Made by a program: the position numbers and the translations under genes. A DNA stretch of 45,064 nucleotides, taken from contig NZ_SJOU01000019.1 in the NCBI RefSeq assembly GCF_012027725.1, positions 1 to 45,064 on the forward strand, written 5' to 3'. The notes beneath the pieces were generated by a model that was not told the origin of the DNA, did not search any database, and saw only the letters and a list, made by a program, of their open reading frames with translations. This stretch comes from Olsenella sp. SW781 (GTDB lineage Bacteria; Actinomycetota; Coriobacteriia; Coriobacteriales; Atopobiaceae). This document shows positions 31,586 to 40,400 of the stretch, in pieces (positions within the stretch are counted from its first letter, which is position 1; the number at the start of each line of letters is the position of its first letter).

Positions 31586-32455
31586 ATGAGGATCATCGAC
31601 AGGCTTTCCGCGCGCCAGACGTTCTCGTTCGAGATCTTCCCGCCCAAGGGGGAGCTCCCCCTGGAGACCGCCTACGAGGTGGCGAGCGAGATGGCGCAGG
31701 ACCGCCCGGACTGGATCTCGGTCACGTACTCCGCCGGCGGCTCGGGCAACTCTGCGAACACCGTGCCCATCGCCGCATCGATAGAGCGCGACCTCGGCGT
31801 CACCGCCCTCGCGCACCTCACCTGCCTCGGCTCGACGAGCGAGGATGTGGACGCCTACGTCGACTCGCTCGAGGAGGCCGGGATCGAGAACGTGCTCGCC
31901 CTGCGCGGCGACCGCGCCCCCGGGCGCGAGGCGCGCGACTTCGGCCACGCGTCCGACCTCATCGCCTACCTGCGCGACCGCGGGTCCGACCTCTGCATCG
32001 GCGCCGCATGCTACCCCGAGGGGCACGTCGAGTCGCCTTCGGAGGAGGAGAGCTTCCGCTCGCTCTACCTCAAGCAGGAGGCGGGCGCCGACTACCTGGT
32101 CTCCCAGCTCTTCTTTGACAACGAGGACTTCTACCGGTTCCGCGAGAAGTGCCTGCGCCATCGCGTGCGCCTGCCCATCGTGGCGGGCATCATGCCGTTC
32201 ACGAGCGTCAAGCAGATCCAGCGCATGGCGTTCACCTGCGGCGCGTCCATCCCGGCCAAGGTCGTGAAGCGGCTCGTGCTGGCGGGCGACGACCCCGCCG
32301 ACCAGGCGCGCGCGGGCGTGGAGTACGCCTGCGAGCAGCTGGCGGACCTCGCCGCCAACGGCGTGGACGGCCTGCACGTCTACAGCATGAACAAGCCGTC
32401 CGTGGCGCACGCGGCCCGCGAGGCGCTCCTCGCCTGCGGCTACCTCGAGGCGTAG
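31586..32455 (+). CDS. metF: 5,10-methylenetetrahydrofolate reductase
   Basis: A 289-residue FAD-dependent enzyme making 5-methyl-tetrahydrofolate, the methyl donor for MetH. The MTHFR TIM barrel signatures are FSFEIFPPKGELPLE (with the catalytic Glu), DWISVTYSAGGSGN, ALAHLTCLG, VLALRGDRAPG, LKQEAGADYLVSQLFFD and AGIMPFTSVKQIQRM. Length as bacterial MetF (about 295). GAGAGGGG precedes the ATG. Three nt separate it from the MetH activation gene, so the operon runs metF - activation domain - metH. Confidence 0.95.
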   Translation: MRIIDRLSARQTFSFEIFPPKGELPLETAYEVASEMAQDRPDWISVTYSAGGSGNSANTVPIAASIERDLGVTALAHLTCLGSTSEDVDAYVDSLEEAGIENVLALRGDRAPGREARDFGHASDLIAYLRDRGSDLCIGAACYPEGHVESPSEEESFRSLYLKQEAGADYLVSQLFFDNEDFYRFREKCLRHRVRLPIVAGIMPFTSVKQIQRMAFTCGASIPAKVVKRLVLAGDDPADQARAGVEYACEQLADLAANGVDGLHVYSMNKPSVAHAAREALLACGYLEA

Positions 32456-32458
32456 CGC

Positions 32459-33169
32459 GTGGCGGCGGCCGAGCCCTACGACGTCAGGTCGGTCGACCGC
32501 GGCGAGGTGCTGCGCTACCTCGGCTACGCGGGCCAGCCGATCACGCCCGAGCTGGACGCGCGCATCGACGAGGTCGTCGCGCGCTGCCTCGCCACGTGTC
32601 GCCCGCGCGGCGTGTGGCGCGTCTTCGACGTCGCGGCGCGCGGCGAGAAGGACGGCGTGCCCGTCATCTCGCTCGCGGGAGCCTCGCTCGAGCTCGCCGG
32701 GAACTCAATCGCCGAGCACCTGGACGGTGCCGTGGCGGTGGGGGCGCTCGCCGTGACCGTGGGGATGGGGGTCGAGGCCGAGCTGCGTCGCCTCTCGCTC
32801 ACGGACCCGCTCGCGCAGGTGATCTTCGATGCTGCGGGGACGGCCGCCGTGGAGCGCGCGGCCGACGCCGCGGAGGCGGGCGTCGTCGCCGAGGCCGCCT
32901 CGCGCGGGCTCTTCTGCGGGACGCGCTTCTCGCCGGGCTACGGCGACCTGCCGCTTGCGACCCAGCCCGTCCTTCTCGCCTCGCTCGACGCCCAGCGCGC
33001 CCTGGGCATCACGCTGTCCCGGGAGCTCCTGATGTCGCCCACCAAGAGCGTGACCGCCGTGGTGGGGCTCTTCGAGCGGCCGCGCGGCACCGCGCACGCC
33101 AGCTGCGCGGGCTGTCCCTGCCGGGACTTCTGCGTGCTGCTGCGCGCGGGGAGCACCTGTCGGGGCTGA
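32459..33169 (+). CDS. Stand-alone methionine synthase activation domain protein
   Basis: A 236-residue protein homologous to the C-terminal reactivation (AdoMet-binding) domain of MetH, here on its own chain. Seen: SLAGASLELAGNSIAEHLDGA (the helix that contacts cobalamin), GTRFSPGYGDLPLATQ (the RxxPGYG AdoMet motif), SPTKSVTAVVGLF and the closing Cys cluster CAGCPCRDFC. It reductively remethylates oxidised cob(II)alamin bound to MetH. GTG start 3 nt after the metF stop. The metH in this window lacks the same domain, which fits a split enzyme. Confidence 0.88.
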   Translation: MAAAEPYDVRSVDRGEVLRYLGYAGQPITPELDARIDEVVARCLATCRPRGVWRVFDVAARGEKDGVPVISLAGASLELAGNSIAEHLDGAVAVGALAVTVGMGVEAELRRLSLTDPLAQVIFDAAGTAAVERAADAAEAGVVAEAASRGLFCGTRFSPGYGDLPLATQPVLLASLDAQRALGITLSRELLMSPTKSVTAVVGLFERPRGTAHASCAGCPCRDFCVLLRAGSTCRG

Positions 33170-33240
33170 GCGCGCGGGGCGCGCGTGGCCGCGTTGCCGG
33201 AAACGGGGCTGTGGCGCCCGTCGCCGCCCGGGGGTTGAGA

Positions 33241-33400
33241 AAAGCGGAGTTATGGCAATCGGTGCGGAGCGTCAACAGGGCGTTCTTCTCGGCATGCTGC
33301 GGGATGGGGAGCTGTGGCAGTCCGATTGCTGCCACGGCCCCGATCGGGGCAACGCCCCGAGGCCAAAACCTGCCACGACCCGACCATCCGCAGCGGGCGC
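33241..33400. repeat. MITE-like element, possibly truncated (group C)
   Basis: Part of the 323-base gap 33170-33492 between the activation-domain gene and metH. The minus strand of 33247-33304 matches 8203-8261 at about 80 percent, including CCCGCAGCA and CGAGAAGAACG. Further matching blocks are TGGCAG/CTGCCA hairpins (33314-33335) and CGCTGCGGAT at the far end. The terminal inverted repeats seen in the 8.1-kb copy are not clearly preserved here. It separates metH from the metF pair. Confidence 0.7.
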
Positions 33401-33492
33401 GCGTTTCCCGCCGGAAATCATCGGCTGCTAGGATGCTGTCGAGAAGAACGACCGAGAAGAACGACCGAGAAGAACGCGCGCAAGGAGGCGCC

Positions 33493-35928
33493 ATGACCAA
33501 CGTCGACACCCTCGCGGCGGCCCTCGCCGGAGACGGCTTCCTGCTCTTTGACGGCGCCATGGGCACCCAGCTCCAGGCGCGCGGCCTCGCCGCGGGGGAG
33601 CTGCCGGAGCTCCTGTGCCTCGAGCGCCCCGAGGTGGTGACGGAGGTCCACGCCGCCTACGTGGCGGCCGGGGCCGACGTGGTGACCACCAACACCTTCG
33701 GCGCCAACGCGGAGAAGCTCGGGTCCGCGGCCACGGTCGAGGAGGTCTTCTCGGCGGCCGTGGCCTGCGCCCGCGCGGCGGGCCCGCGCTACGTGGCGGC
33801 CGACATCGGCCCCACGGGGCAGCTCCTCGCGCCCATGGGGACCCTCCCCTTCGACGATGCCTACGAGCTCTTTGCCCGCCAGGTCCGCGCCGCCGACGCC
33901 GCGGGCGCGGACCTCTTCGTCATAGAGACGATGGCCGACCTCGCGGAGGCCAAGGCGGCCCTTCTCGCCGTGCGGGAGAACTCCGACCTCCCGGCCCTCG
34001 TCACGATGACCTTCCAGGAGGACGGCCGGACGTTCCTCGGCACCACGCCGGAGGTCGCCGCGCTCACGCTCTCCTCGCTCGGCGCGGCGGCCGTGGGCAT
34101 CAACTGCTCGCTCGGGCCGGAGGAGGTGGCCCCGCTCGCGACCCGCATGCTGCCGTGGGCGAGCTGCCCCGTGATGGTGCAGGCAAACGCCGGCCTGCCG
34201 CGCGTGGTGGACGGCCAGACGGTCTTTGACATCGGCCCGGAGGAGTACGCCGCCGCCGTCGCCGGCATGCTGGACGCGGGCGTCACCATCGTGGGAGGCT
34301 GCTGCGGCACCACGCCGGCGCACGTCGCGGCCGAGCGCGCGCTGCTCGCCACCCGCGTGCCCGCGCGGCGCGAGCGTCCCGACCGCTTTGCGGTGTGCGG
34401 CCCCCAGGGCCTCTGCGCGCTCGCGCCCGGCCAGGTGGGCGTCATCGGCGAGCGCATCAACCCCACGGGCAAGCGGAAGATGAAGGAGGCCCTGCGCTCG
34501 GGCAACCACGACCACGTGCTCGGCGAGGCCATCGCCCAGGAGGCGGCCGGGGCCCAGATCCTCGACGTCAACGCCGGCCTGCCCGAGATCGACGAGCGCT
34601 CCGTCATGTGCCGGCTCGTGGACGAGCTCCAGGGCGTGACCACGCTGCCGCTGCAGATCGACTCGGCGGACCCCGCGGTCATCGAGGCCGCCGTGCGCGG
34701 CTACCCGGGAAAGCCGCTCATCAACTCCACCAACGGCCGCGACGACGTGCTCTCGGCCGTGGTGCCCGTCGCCGCGCGCTACGGCTGCGCGCTCGTGGGG
34801 CTCACCCTGGACGAGGGCGGCATCCCGCCCACGGCCGAGGGGCGCGTGGCCGTTGCCCGCAAGATCGTGGCCGCCACGGACGCGGCGGGCATCCCGCGCC
34901 ACGACGTCGCGATCGACTGCCTCGCCATGGCCGCCTCCACCGACCAGTCCGCGCCGCGCGCGATCCTCGACGCCATCCGTCGCGTCAAGGAGGAGCTGCC
35001 GGGCGTGCGCTGCGTGCTCGGCGTCTCGAACATCAGCTTCGGCCTTCCGTTCCGCCCGCTCGTCAACGCGACCTTCCTCGCCGCCGCGCTCTCGGCCGGC
35101 CTCGACCTCGCGATCATCAACCCGGAGAGCCGGCGCATGATGGACGTCGTGGACTCCTGGCGCGTGCTCTCCGGCGAGGACGAGCAGGCGCGCTTCTACG
35201 TGGAGCACTACGCGGGCCGCTCGGACGCCTCCGCCGCCCCGGCGCAGGGCGAGAAGGGCGCCCCGGCCGCGGCGCCCGTCGACGCCGGCCTTCCGGACGA
35301 TCCCGTGGAGCGCGTGCGCGCGCTCGTGCTCGCCGGCCGCGGCGGCCCCGTCCCCGACGCGGTGCGCGAGGTGCTTCTCGCGCATGACGCGCTCTTCGTC
35401 ATCAACGAGGCCATCATCCCGGCGCTCGACGAGGTGGGCCGCCGCTTCGAGGCGGGGACGTTCTTCCTGCCGCAGCTCATGGCGTCGGCCGAGGCGGCCA
35501 AGGCGGGCTTTGAGGTGGTGCGCGCGGCGAGCGAGAAGGACGGGGCGCCCGCGGGCGACAAGGGCACCGTGGTGGTGTGCACCGTCAAGGGGGACATCCA
35601 CGACATCGGCAAGAACATCGTGCGCATGCTGCTCGAGAACTACGGCTTCGACGTCATCGACCTCGGGCGCGACGTGGCGCCCAAGACGGTGGCCGACGTC
35701 GTGGTGGAGCGTCATGTGCGCCTGGTGGGGCTCTCGGCGCTCATGACGTCCACGGTGCCGGCCATGGCCGAGACCATCGAGCTCCTGCGCGAGCGGGCGC
35801 CGTGGTGCAGGGTCGTCGTGGGCGGCGCGGTGCTCACGCCCGAGTACGCCCAGATGGTGGGCGCGGACTTCTACGCGAAGGACGCCACGGAGACCGCCCG
35901 CATCGCCGGCGAGGTCCTCGGGCGCTAG
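33493..35928 (+). CDS. metH: Cobalamin-dependent methionine synthase, without activation domain
   Basis: An 811-residue enzyme that transfers the methyl group of 5-methyl-THF via cobalamin to homocysteine. Domains: homocysteine/zinc TIM barrel (1-290; FDGAMGTQLQARGL, GINCSLGPEE, VGGCCGTTPAH with the Zn Cys); pterin-binding barrel (about 310-570; GERINPTGKRKMKEAL, DVNAGLPEIDE, LGVSNISFGLP); cobalamin cap and B12 domain (about 605-811; DIHDIGKNIV with Asp701, cobalt-ligand His703 and Gly706, then SALMTST and VVVGGAVL). Full MetH is about 1230 residues; the missing 400 correspond to the activation domain, supplied by the 32459 gene. AAGGAGG precedes the ATG. Confidence 0.95.
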   Translation: MTNVDTLAAALAGDGFLLFDGAMGTQLQARGLAAGELPELLCLERPEVVTEVHAAYVAAGADVVTTNTFGANAEKLGSAATVEEVFSAAVACARAAGPRYVAADIGPTGQLLAPMGTLPFDDAYELFARQVRAADAAGADLFVIETMADLAEAKAALLAVRENSDLPALVTMTFQEDGRTFLGTTPEVAALTLSSLGAAAVGINCSLGPEEVAPLATRMLPWASCPVMVQANAGLPRVVDGQTVFDIGPEEYAAAVAGMLDAGVTIVGGCCGTTPAHVAAERALLATRVPARRERPDRFAVCGPQGLCALAPGQVGVIGERINPTGKRKMKEALRSGNHDHVLGEAIAQEAAGAQILDVNAGLPEIDERSVMCRLVDELQGVTTLPLQIDSADPAVIEAAVRGYPGKPLINSTNGRDDVLSAVVPVAARYGCALVGLTLDEGGIPPTAEGRVAVARKIVAATDAAGIPRHDVAIDCLAMAASTDQSAPRAILDAIRRVKEELPGVRCVLGVSNISFGLPFRPLVNATFLAAALSAGLDLAIINPESRRMMDVVDSWRVLSGEDEQARFYVEHYAGRSDASAAPAQGEKGAPAAAPVDAGLPDDPVERVRALVLAGRGGPVPDAVREVLLAHDALFVINEAIIPALDEVGRRFEAGTFFLPQLMASAEAAKAGFEVVRAASEKDGAPAGDKGTVVVCTVKGDIHDIGKNIVRMLLENYGFDVIDLGRDVAPKTVADVVVERHVRLVGLSALMTSTVPAMAETIELLRERAPWCRVVVGGAVLTPEYAQMVGADFYAKDATETARIAGEVLGR

Positions 35929-35961
35929 TTTGCGCCCGGATGCGCCCGGCCCGGGCGGCCC

Positions 35962-36507
35962 TCACGTGACGATGCGGACCACGAGCTGGATGAGCTGGTC
36001 GATGGGCATCGGCTCGTCCTCCGAGGTCCAGGTGCGGATCGTGGAGACGATCCCCGAGAGGTAGAACTCCCGGACGATGCGCTCGGCCTGCTCGCCGAGG
36101 GGCTCCTCCGGCAGGAAGAACCGGTCCACGAGCGGGCTGATGATCTCCTTCAGCCGCTGGGTGAACGCCGGGTCGCCGTGGTCGCCCAGGAGGACCCGCG
36201 TGTACTCGCGGGACTTCTCGGCAAGCCGGAGGATGAGGCTCATGTGCTGCGAGAAGTCGAGCCGGTCGCCCTGGAGCAGGCGCTTGTTGACCAGGTGGTC
36301 GATGACGCCGAGCACCTGCCCCTCGATCTCCTCCAGAAGCTCGTAGACGTCGTGATAGTAGAGGTAGAACGTGGCGCGGTTGTAGCCCGCGCGGTCCGTG
36401 ATCTCCCGCACGGAGATCTTCTCGATGGGGCGCTCGCGGTAGAGCTCCCAGAACGCCTGGCGGAGGTTTGCCCGCGTCTGCTCGGTGACCTGCGGCTGCT
36501 TTCTCAT
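35962..36507 (-). CDS. TetR-family transcriptional regulator
   Basis: A 181-residue regulator. The N-terminal helix-turn-helix is typical: TRANLRQAFWELYRERPIEKISVREITDRAGYNRATFYLYY in order (helix 1, EKISVREI, then the recognition helix), followed by HDVYELLEEIE as in the AcrR/DhaS-like subgroup. The remainder is a helical ligand domain. It is divergent from the ABC/FtsX operon at 36694 and probably controls it. Palindromes with TCGACA/TGTCGA half-sites lie in the shared intergenic region. Confidence 0.9.
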   Translation of the reverse strand: MRKQPQVTEQTRANLRQAFWELYRERPIEKISVREITDRAGYNRATFYLYYHDVYELLEEIEGQVLGVIDHLVNKRLLQGDRLDFSQHMSLILRLAEKSREYTRVLLGDHGDPAFTQRLKEIISPLVDRFFLPEEPLGEQAERIVREFYLSGIVSTIRTWTSEDEPMPIDQLIQLVVRIVT

Positions 36508-36525
36508 GGCTCCCTCGTCCCCGAG

Positions 36526-36676
36526 CGTGGAAAAGTGCCTGTCCCTTTTCCACGTTCAGCTTCTCTGTGGCTTCGTGTGCGCGCTGAGAAGACTCGACAC
36601 TTGCCCGGCGGGTGTCGAGCCGGGGTTCTTCTCGCCGCCTGCGGCCAGTATACTTCCGTTTAGACAACACGCTGTC
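36526..36676. promoter_or_regulatory. tetR-ABC intergenic region: palindromes and promoter
   Basis: In order: a module A hairpin (36526-36535/36545-36554); CTCGACAC (36593-36600) with GTGTCGAG (36612-36619), bracketed by GAGAAGA and TTCTTCTC (36586-36634); TATACT at 36649-36654, a -10 box for the ABC operon; and TAGACA-N6-TGTCGA (36661-36678) at the predicted transcription start. The two TCGACA-type palindromes are candidate TetR operators. Confidence 0.5.
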
Positions 36677-36693
36677 GAGTAATCGGAGATGGC

Positions 36694-37395
36694 ATGTCAT
36701 ACATCGAGTTCAGCGACGTCGTGCGCAGCTACGGCGAGGGCGGCGCCAAGATCAACGCCCTCGACGGGGCAAGCTTCGTCGTGGAGAAGGGCGAGCTCGC
36801 CGTCATCCTGGGGGCGTCCGGCGCGGGCAAGACCACGGCCCTCAACATCCTGGGCGGCATGGACACCGCCACGTCCGGCAAGGTCGTGGTGGGAGGGCGC
36901 GACATCAGCGCCGCGGGCGAGAACGACCTCGTGATGTACCGGCGCGCCGACGTGGGCTTTGTCTTCCAGTTCTACAACCTCGTGCCCAACCTCACGGCGC
37001 TGGAGAACGTGGAGCTTGCGGCGCAGATCTGCCCCGACTCGCTCGACGCGGCGGAGACGCTCGAGAAGGTCGGCCTGGCGGAGCGCCTGGACAACTTCCC
37101 GGCCCAGCTCTCCGGCGGCGAGCAGCAGCGCGTCTCCATCGCGCGCGCGATCGCCAAGAACCCCAAGCTCCTGCTCTGCGACGAGCCCACGGGCGCGCTC
37201 GACTACGTCACCGGCAAGCAGATCCTGCAGCTCCTGCAGGACACCTGCCGGCGCGACGGCATCACGGTCATCATCGTCACGCACAACGCGGCCCTCGCCG
37301 ACATGGCCGACCGCCTCATCCGCTTCAAGAGCGGGCGCGTGACGGACATGACCGTGAACCCCGACCCCAAGCCCATCGCCGAGATCGAGTGGTAG
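36694..37395 (+). CDS. ABC transporter ATP-binding protein (MacB/LolD type)
   Basis: A 233-residue ATPase paired with the FtsX-type permease that follows. Walker [18 protein letters not shown]-loop [20 protein letters not shown] (typical MacB/LolD wording), signature [19 protein letters not shown], Walker [12 protein letters not shown] and switch His in IIVTHNAAL are all intact. In this subfamily ATP drives mechanical transmission rather than substrate translocation through the membrane. Stops 15 nt before the permease GTG; the two are one operon under the presumed TetR. Confidence 0.92.
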   Translation: MSYIEFSDVVRSYGEGGAKINALDGASFVVEKGELAVILGASGAGKTTALNILGGMDTATSGKVVVGGRDISAAGENDLVMYRRADVGFVFQFYNLVPNLTALENVELAAQICPDSLDAAETLEKVGLAERLDNFPAQLSGGEQQRVSIARAIAKNPKLLLCDEPTGALDYVTGKQILQLLQDTCRRDGITVIIVTHNAALADMADRLIRFKSGRVTDMTVNPDPKPIAEIEW

Positions 37396-37410
37396 CGAGG
37401 CGAGAAGGAC

Positions 37411-40400
37411 GTGGCGGCACGGGGCGGCATATCCACTGCGTTCTCCAAGGACGTCCTGCGCACGGTGCGCGGGAGCCTGAAGCGCTTCGTGGCCCTCGCC
37501 ACGATCACCGCGCTCGGCGTGACCATGCTCGTGGGCCTTCGCGCCGCCTGTCTGGACCTGCGCAACTCCGCCGACGCCTTCTTTGACGAGCAGGGCCTCT
37601 TCGACGTGCGGGTGCAGTCCACCCTCGGCCTCACGGACGAGGACGTGGACGCGCTCTCGCGGCTCGACGGCGTGGGGGCCGTTGAGGGCGGCTACGTGGA
37701 GACGTGCTACACGACGGTGGGCGCCACCTCGGAGAAGGTGGACGTCAAGGCGCTCTCAGCCTCCGGCATGAACGAGCCCCTCGTGCTCGAGGGGCGCCTG
37801 CCCGAGTCCGCGGGCGAGGTCGCGGTGACCGCGCGCTACCTCAAGGACTCCGGCCTCTCCGTCGGGGACACGGTGAGCTTCCATGGCGCCGATGACGGCG
37901 AGGAGCCCAGCGAGGACGAGTCCGCGCTCGACTCCGGCTCGACGGAGGTCTTCGAGCGCGGGGACTACACGATCGTGGGGTCCGTGCTCGACCCGATGGA
38001 GATCAACGCGGGCGAGGGGACGATGTCCTTCCGCTCGAGCGGCGGCTCGCAGTACTCCTTCTTCGTGACGGAGGGCGGCGTCGTCGACCCGAGCGTCTAC
38101 ACCGTGGCGTACGTCATGGTCGACGGCGCCGCCGAGCCGCTCTGCTACTCGGCGGAGTACGAGGGCATCGTCGACGAGGTGCTCCAGAGCGTCGAGGACG
38201 CGCGCGCCGAGCGCGAGCGCGCCCGCGGGGAGCAGGTCCGCTCCGACGCCACCGAGGAGGTGGACGACGCGGAGGCCGAGGCCCTCGAGGAGCTGGCCGA
38301 CGCCGAGCAGGAGCTCATCGACGGCCAGGCGGAGCTCGACGAGGGGCGCGCCGAGGTCGCGGACGGCCAGCGCGAGCTCGACGAGCAGCGCGCGGACGCC
38401 CTCGCGCAGCTCGAGGACGCCCAGGACACGATCGACGAGAGCCGCCGGGCGCTCGAGGAGGGCGCTGCGGAGTACGAGGACGGCCTTGCCGCGTACGAGG
38501 AGGGCCTCGCCGCGTACGAGGCGGCGCTTCCGGGTGCCGAGCAGCAGCTTCGAGACGGCCAGGCCCAGCTTGACGCCGCGCGCGCGAACATCTCCGGCGT
38601 CGAGGTCGCCGAGGGCGTCACGATAGGCGACCTCGAGGCGCAGCGCGACCAGGCCCAGGCGGCCGTGGACACCCTGCCGGGGACCATCGCGTCGATTGAC
38701 GCCACCGCCGAGGGCGTGGCGTCGGGACTCGACCAGATATCGGAGGCGCTCAAGGGCCTTCTGGGGATGGACTTCGGGATTGGGGAACTGGCGACGCAGG
38801 CACGCGACGCCTGGGCTGCCGTGGTGGCCGTCGACCCGAACGACGAGGCGGCCGTCAACTCCGCCGTTGGCGGGTACGCCGAGGTGCTCTCCCGGGCCTC
38901 GAAGACGCTCTCCACCTTCTCAGGGCTTCTCGGCGCCCAGATCGACCAGCTGAGCGAGAAGATCGCAGGCCTTAATGGCCAGATCGAGGAGCTCGGCCGT
39001 GCCATCGAGGAGAACGAGGGGGAGCTCGCGGACCTCACCGACAGAATCGAGGAGCTCCAGGAGTCCGACCCCGAGTCTTCCGACCTCGAGGGCCTGCTCA
39101 ATCAGAAGCTGGAGCTCGAGGGGACGCTCGAGGGGCAGCGGAAGGACCTCGAGGACCTCGAGGGGCAGCGTGACGGGCTCCAGGTACAGCTCGACTCCTA
39201 TGCCGGCTATCAGACGAGCCTCGACCAGCTTATCTCCTTCGGAAGCGACGAATCCGCGGACGGCCAGGGCGCCACGGCCCTGGCGAGCGGCCGCGTCCAG
39301 GCGCAGGCGGGCCTTGCCCAGGCCCAGGCGGGGCTCGACCAGCTCAACCCCGCGATCGAGCAGGCGAGGGGCGCCGTCGAGGCGGAGCTTGCCACGCAGC
39401 AGGCGGCCATCGACCGGGGCTGGCAGGAGCTTCGGGACGCCTATGGCGAGCTCGAGGGCGCCCGCGTCCTTCTCGCCCAGAGCGCGGGGCAGATAGCCGA
39501 CGGGCGGGCGCAGCTCGCGGAGGGCCAGGCCGAGCTCGACCGCCAGCGTGCCGACGCCCTGGCGCAGCTCGCCGACGCCCAGCGCCAGCTCGACGACGCC
39601 CTCGCCGAGATCGCCGACGGCCAGGCCGAGCTCGACGAGGGGCGCGCCACCTTCGAGCAGGAGCGCGACGACGCCCTCGCCGAGATCGCCGACGCCCGCG
39701 AGGAGATCGCCGACCTCCCCGACGCCACGTGGTACGTGCAGGACCGCTCGAGCCTCTCGAGCTACGCGAGCGTGGAGTCCGACGCCTCCTCGATCGAGGC
39801 CATCGGGACCGTCATCCCCATCGTGTTCTTCGTGGTGGCCGTGCTCATCAGCCTCACCACGATGACGCGCATGGTGGACGAGGAGCGCGGGCTCATCGGC
39901 GTCTACAAGGCGCTCGGGTACGGCCGCGGGAGCATCCTCTCGAAGTACGCCCTCTACGCGCTGGCGGCGTGCCTCGTCGGCGGCGTCGTGGGCAACGTGC
40001 TCGGCTTCGTGGTGCTGCCGGCCATCATCTTCACGATCTTCTCGACTATGTACGCCCTGCCGGGGTTTGCCTACGGCTTCGACGCCGCGTGGGCGCTTGC
40101 GGCGTTTGCGCTCTTCGCCGCGGGCATCGTGGGCGCGACGCTCATCACCTGCTGGCGGGAGCTCCGCGAGTCGCCCGCCTCGCTCATGCGCCCCAAGGCG
40201 CCCAGGGCCGGCTCGCGCATCCTGCTCGAGCGCGTGGGGCCCGTGTGGCGCCGGCTCGGCTTTCTCAGCAAGGTCACGGCGCGCAACCTCTTCCGCTACA
40301 AGCGGCGCCTCCTCATGACCGTCTTTGGCATCGCAGGATGCGTGGCGCTGCTCATCACGGGCTTCGGCATTCGCGACACCGTGCTCTCGCTCTCCCCGCG

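Noticed and set aside
32149-33492. N-terminal extension of MetH
   Set aside because: In-frame but Arg/Gly-rich, runs over metF, the activation-domain gene and a repeat; MetH begins naturally at 33493 after AAGGAGG.
35943-35957. Bidirectional terminator between metH and tetR
   Set aside because: CGCCCGGCCCGGGCG can form a short hairpin, but there is no T-tract on either strand; left out as a feature.
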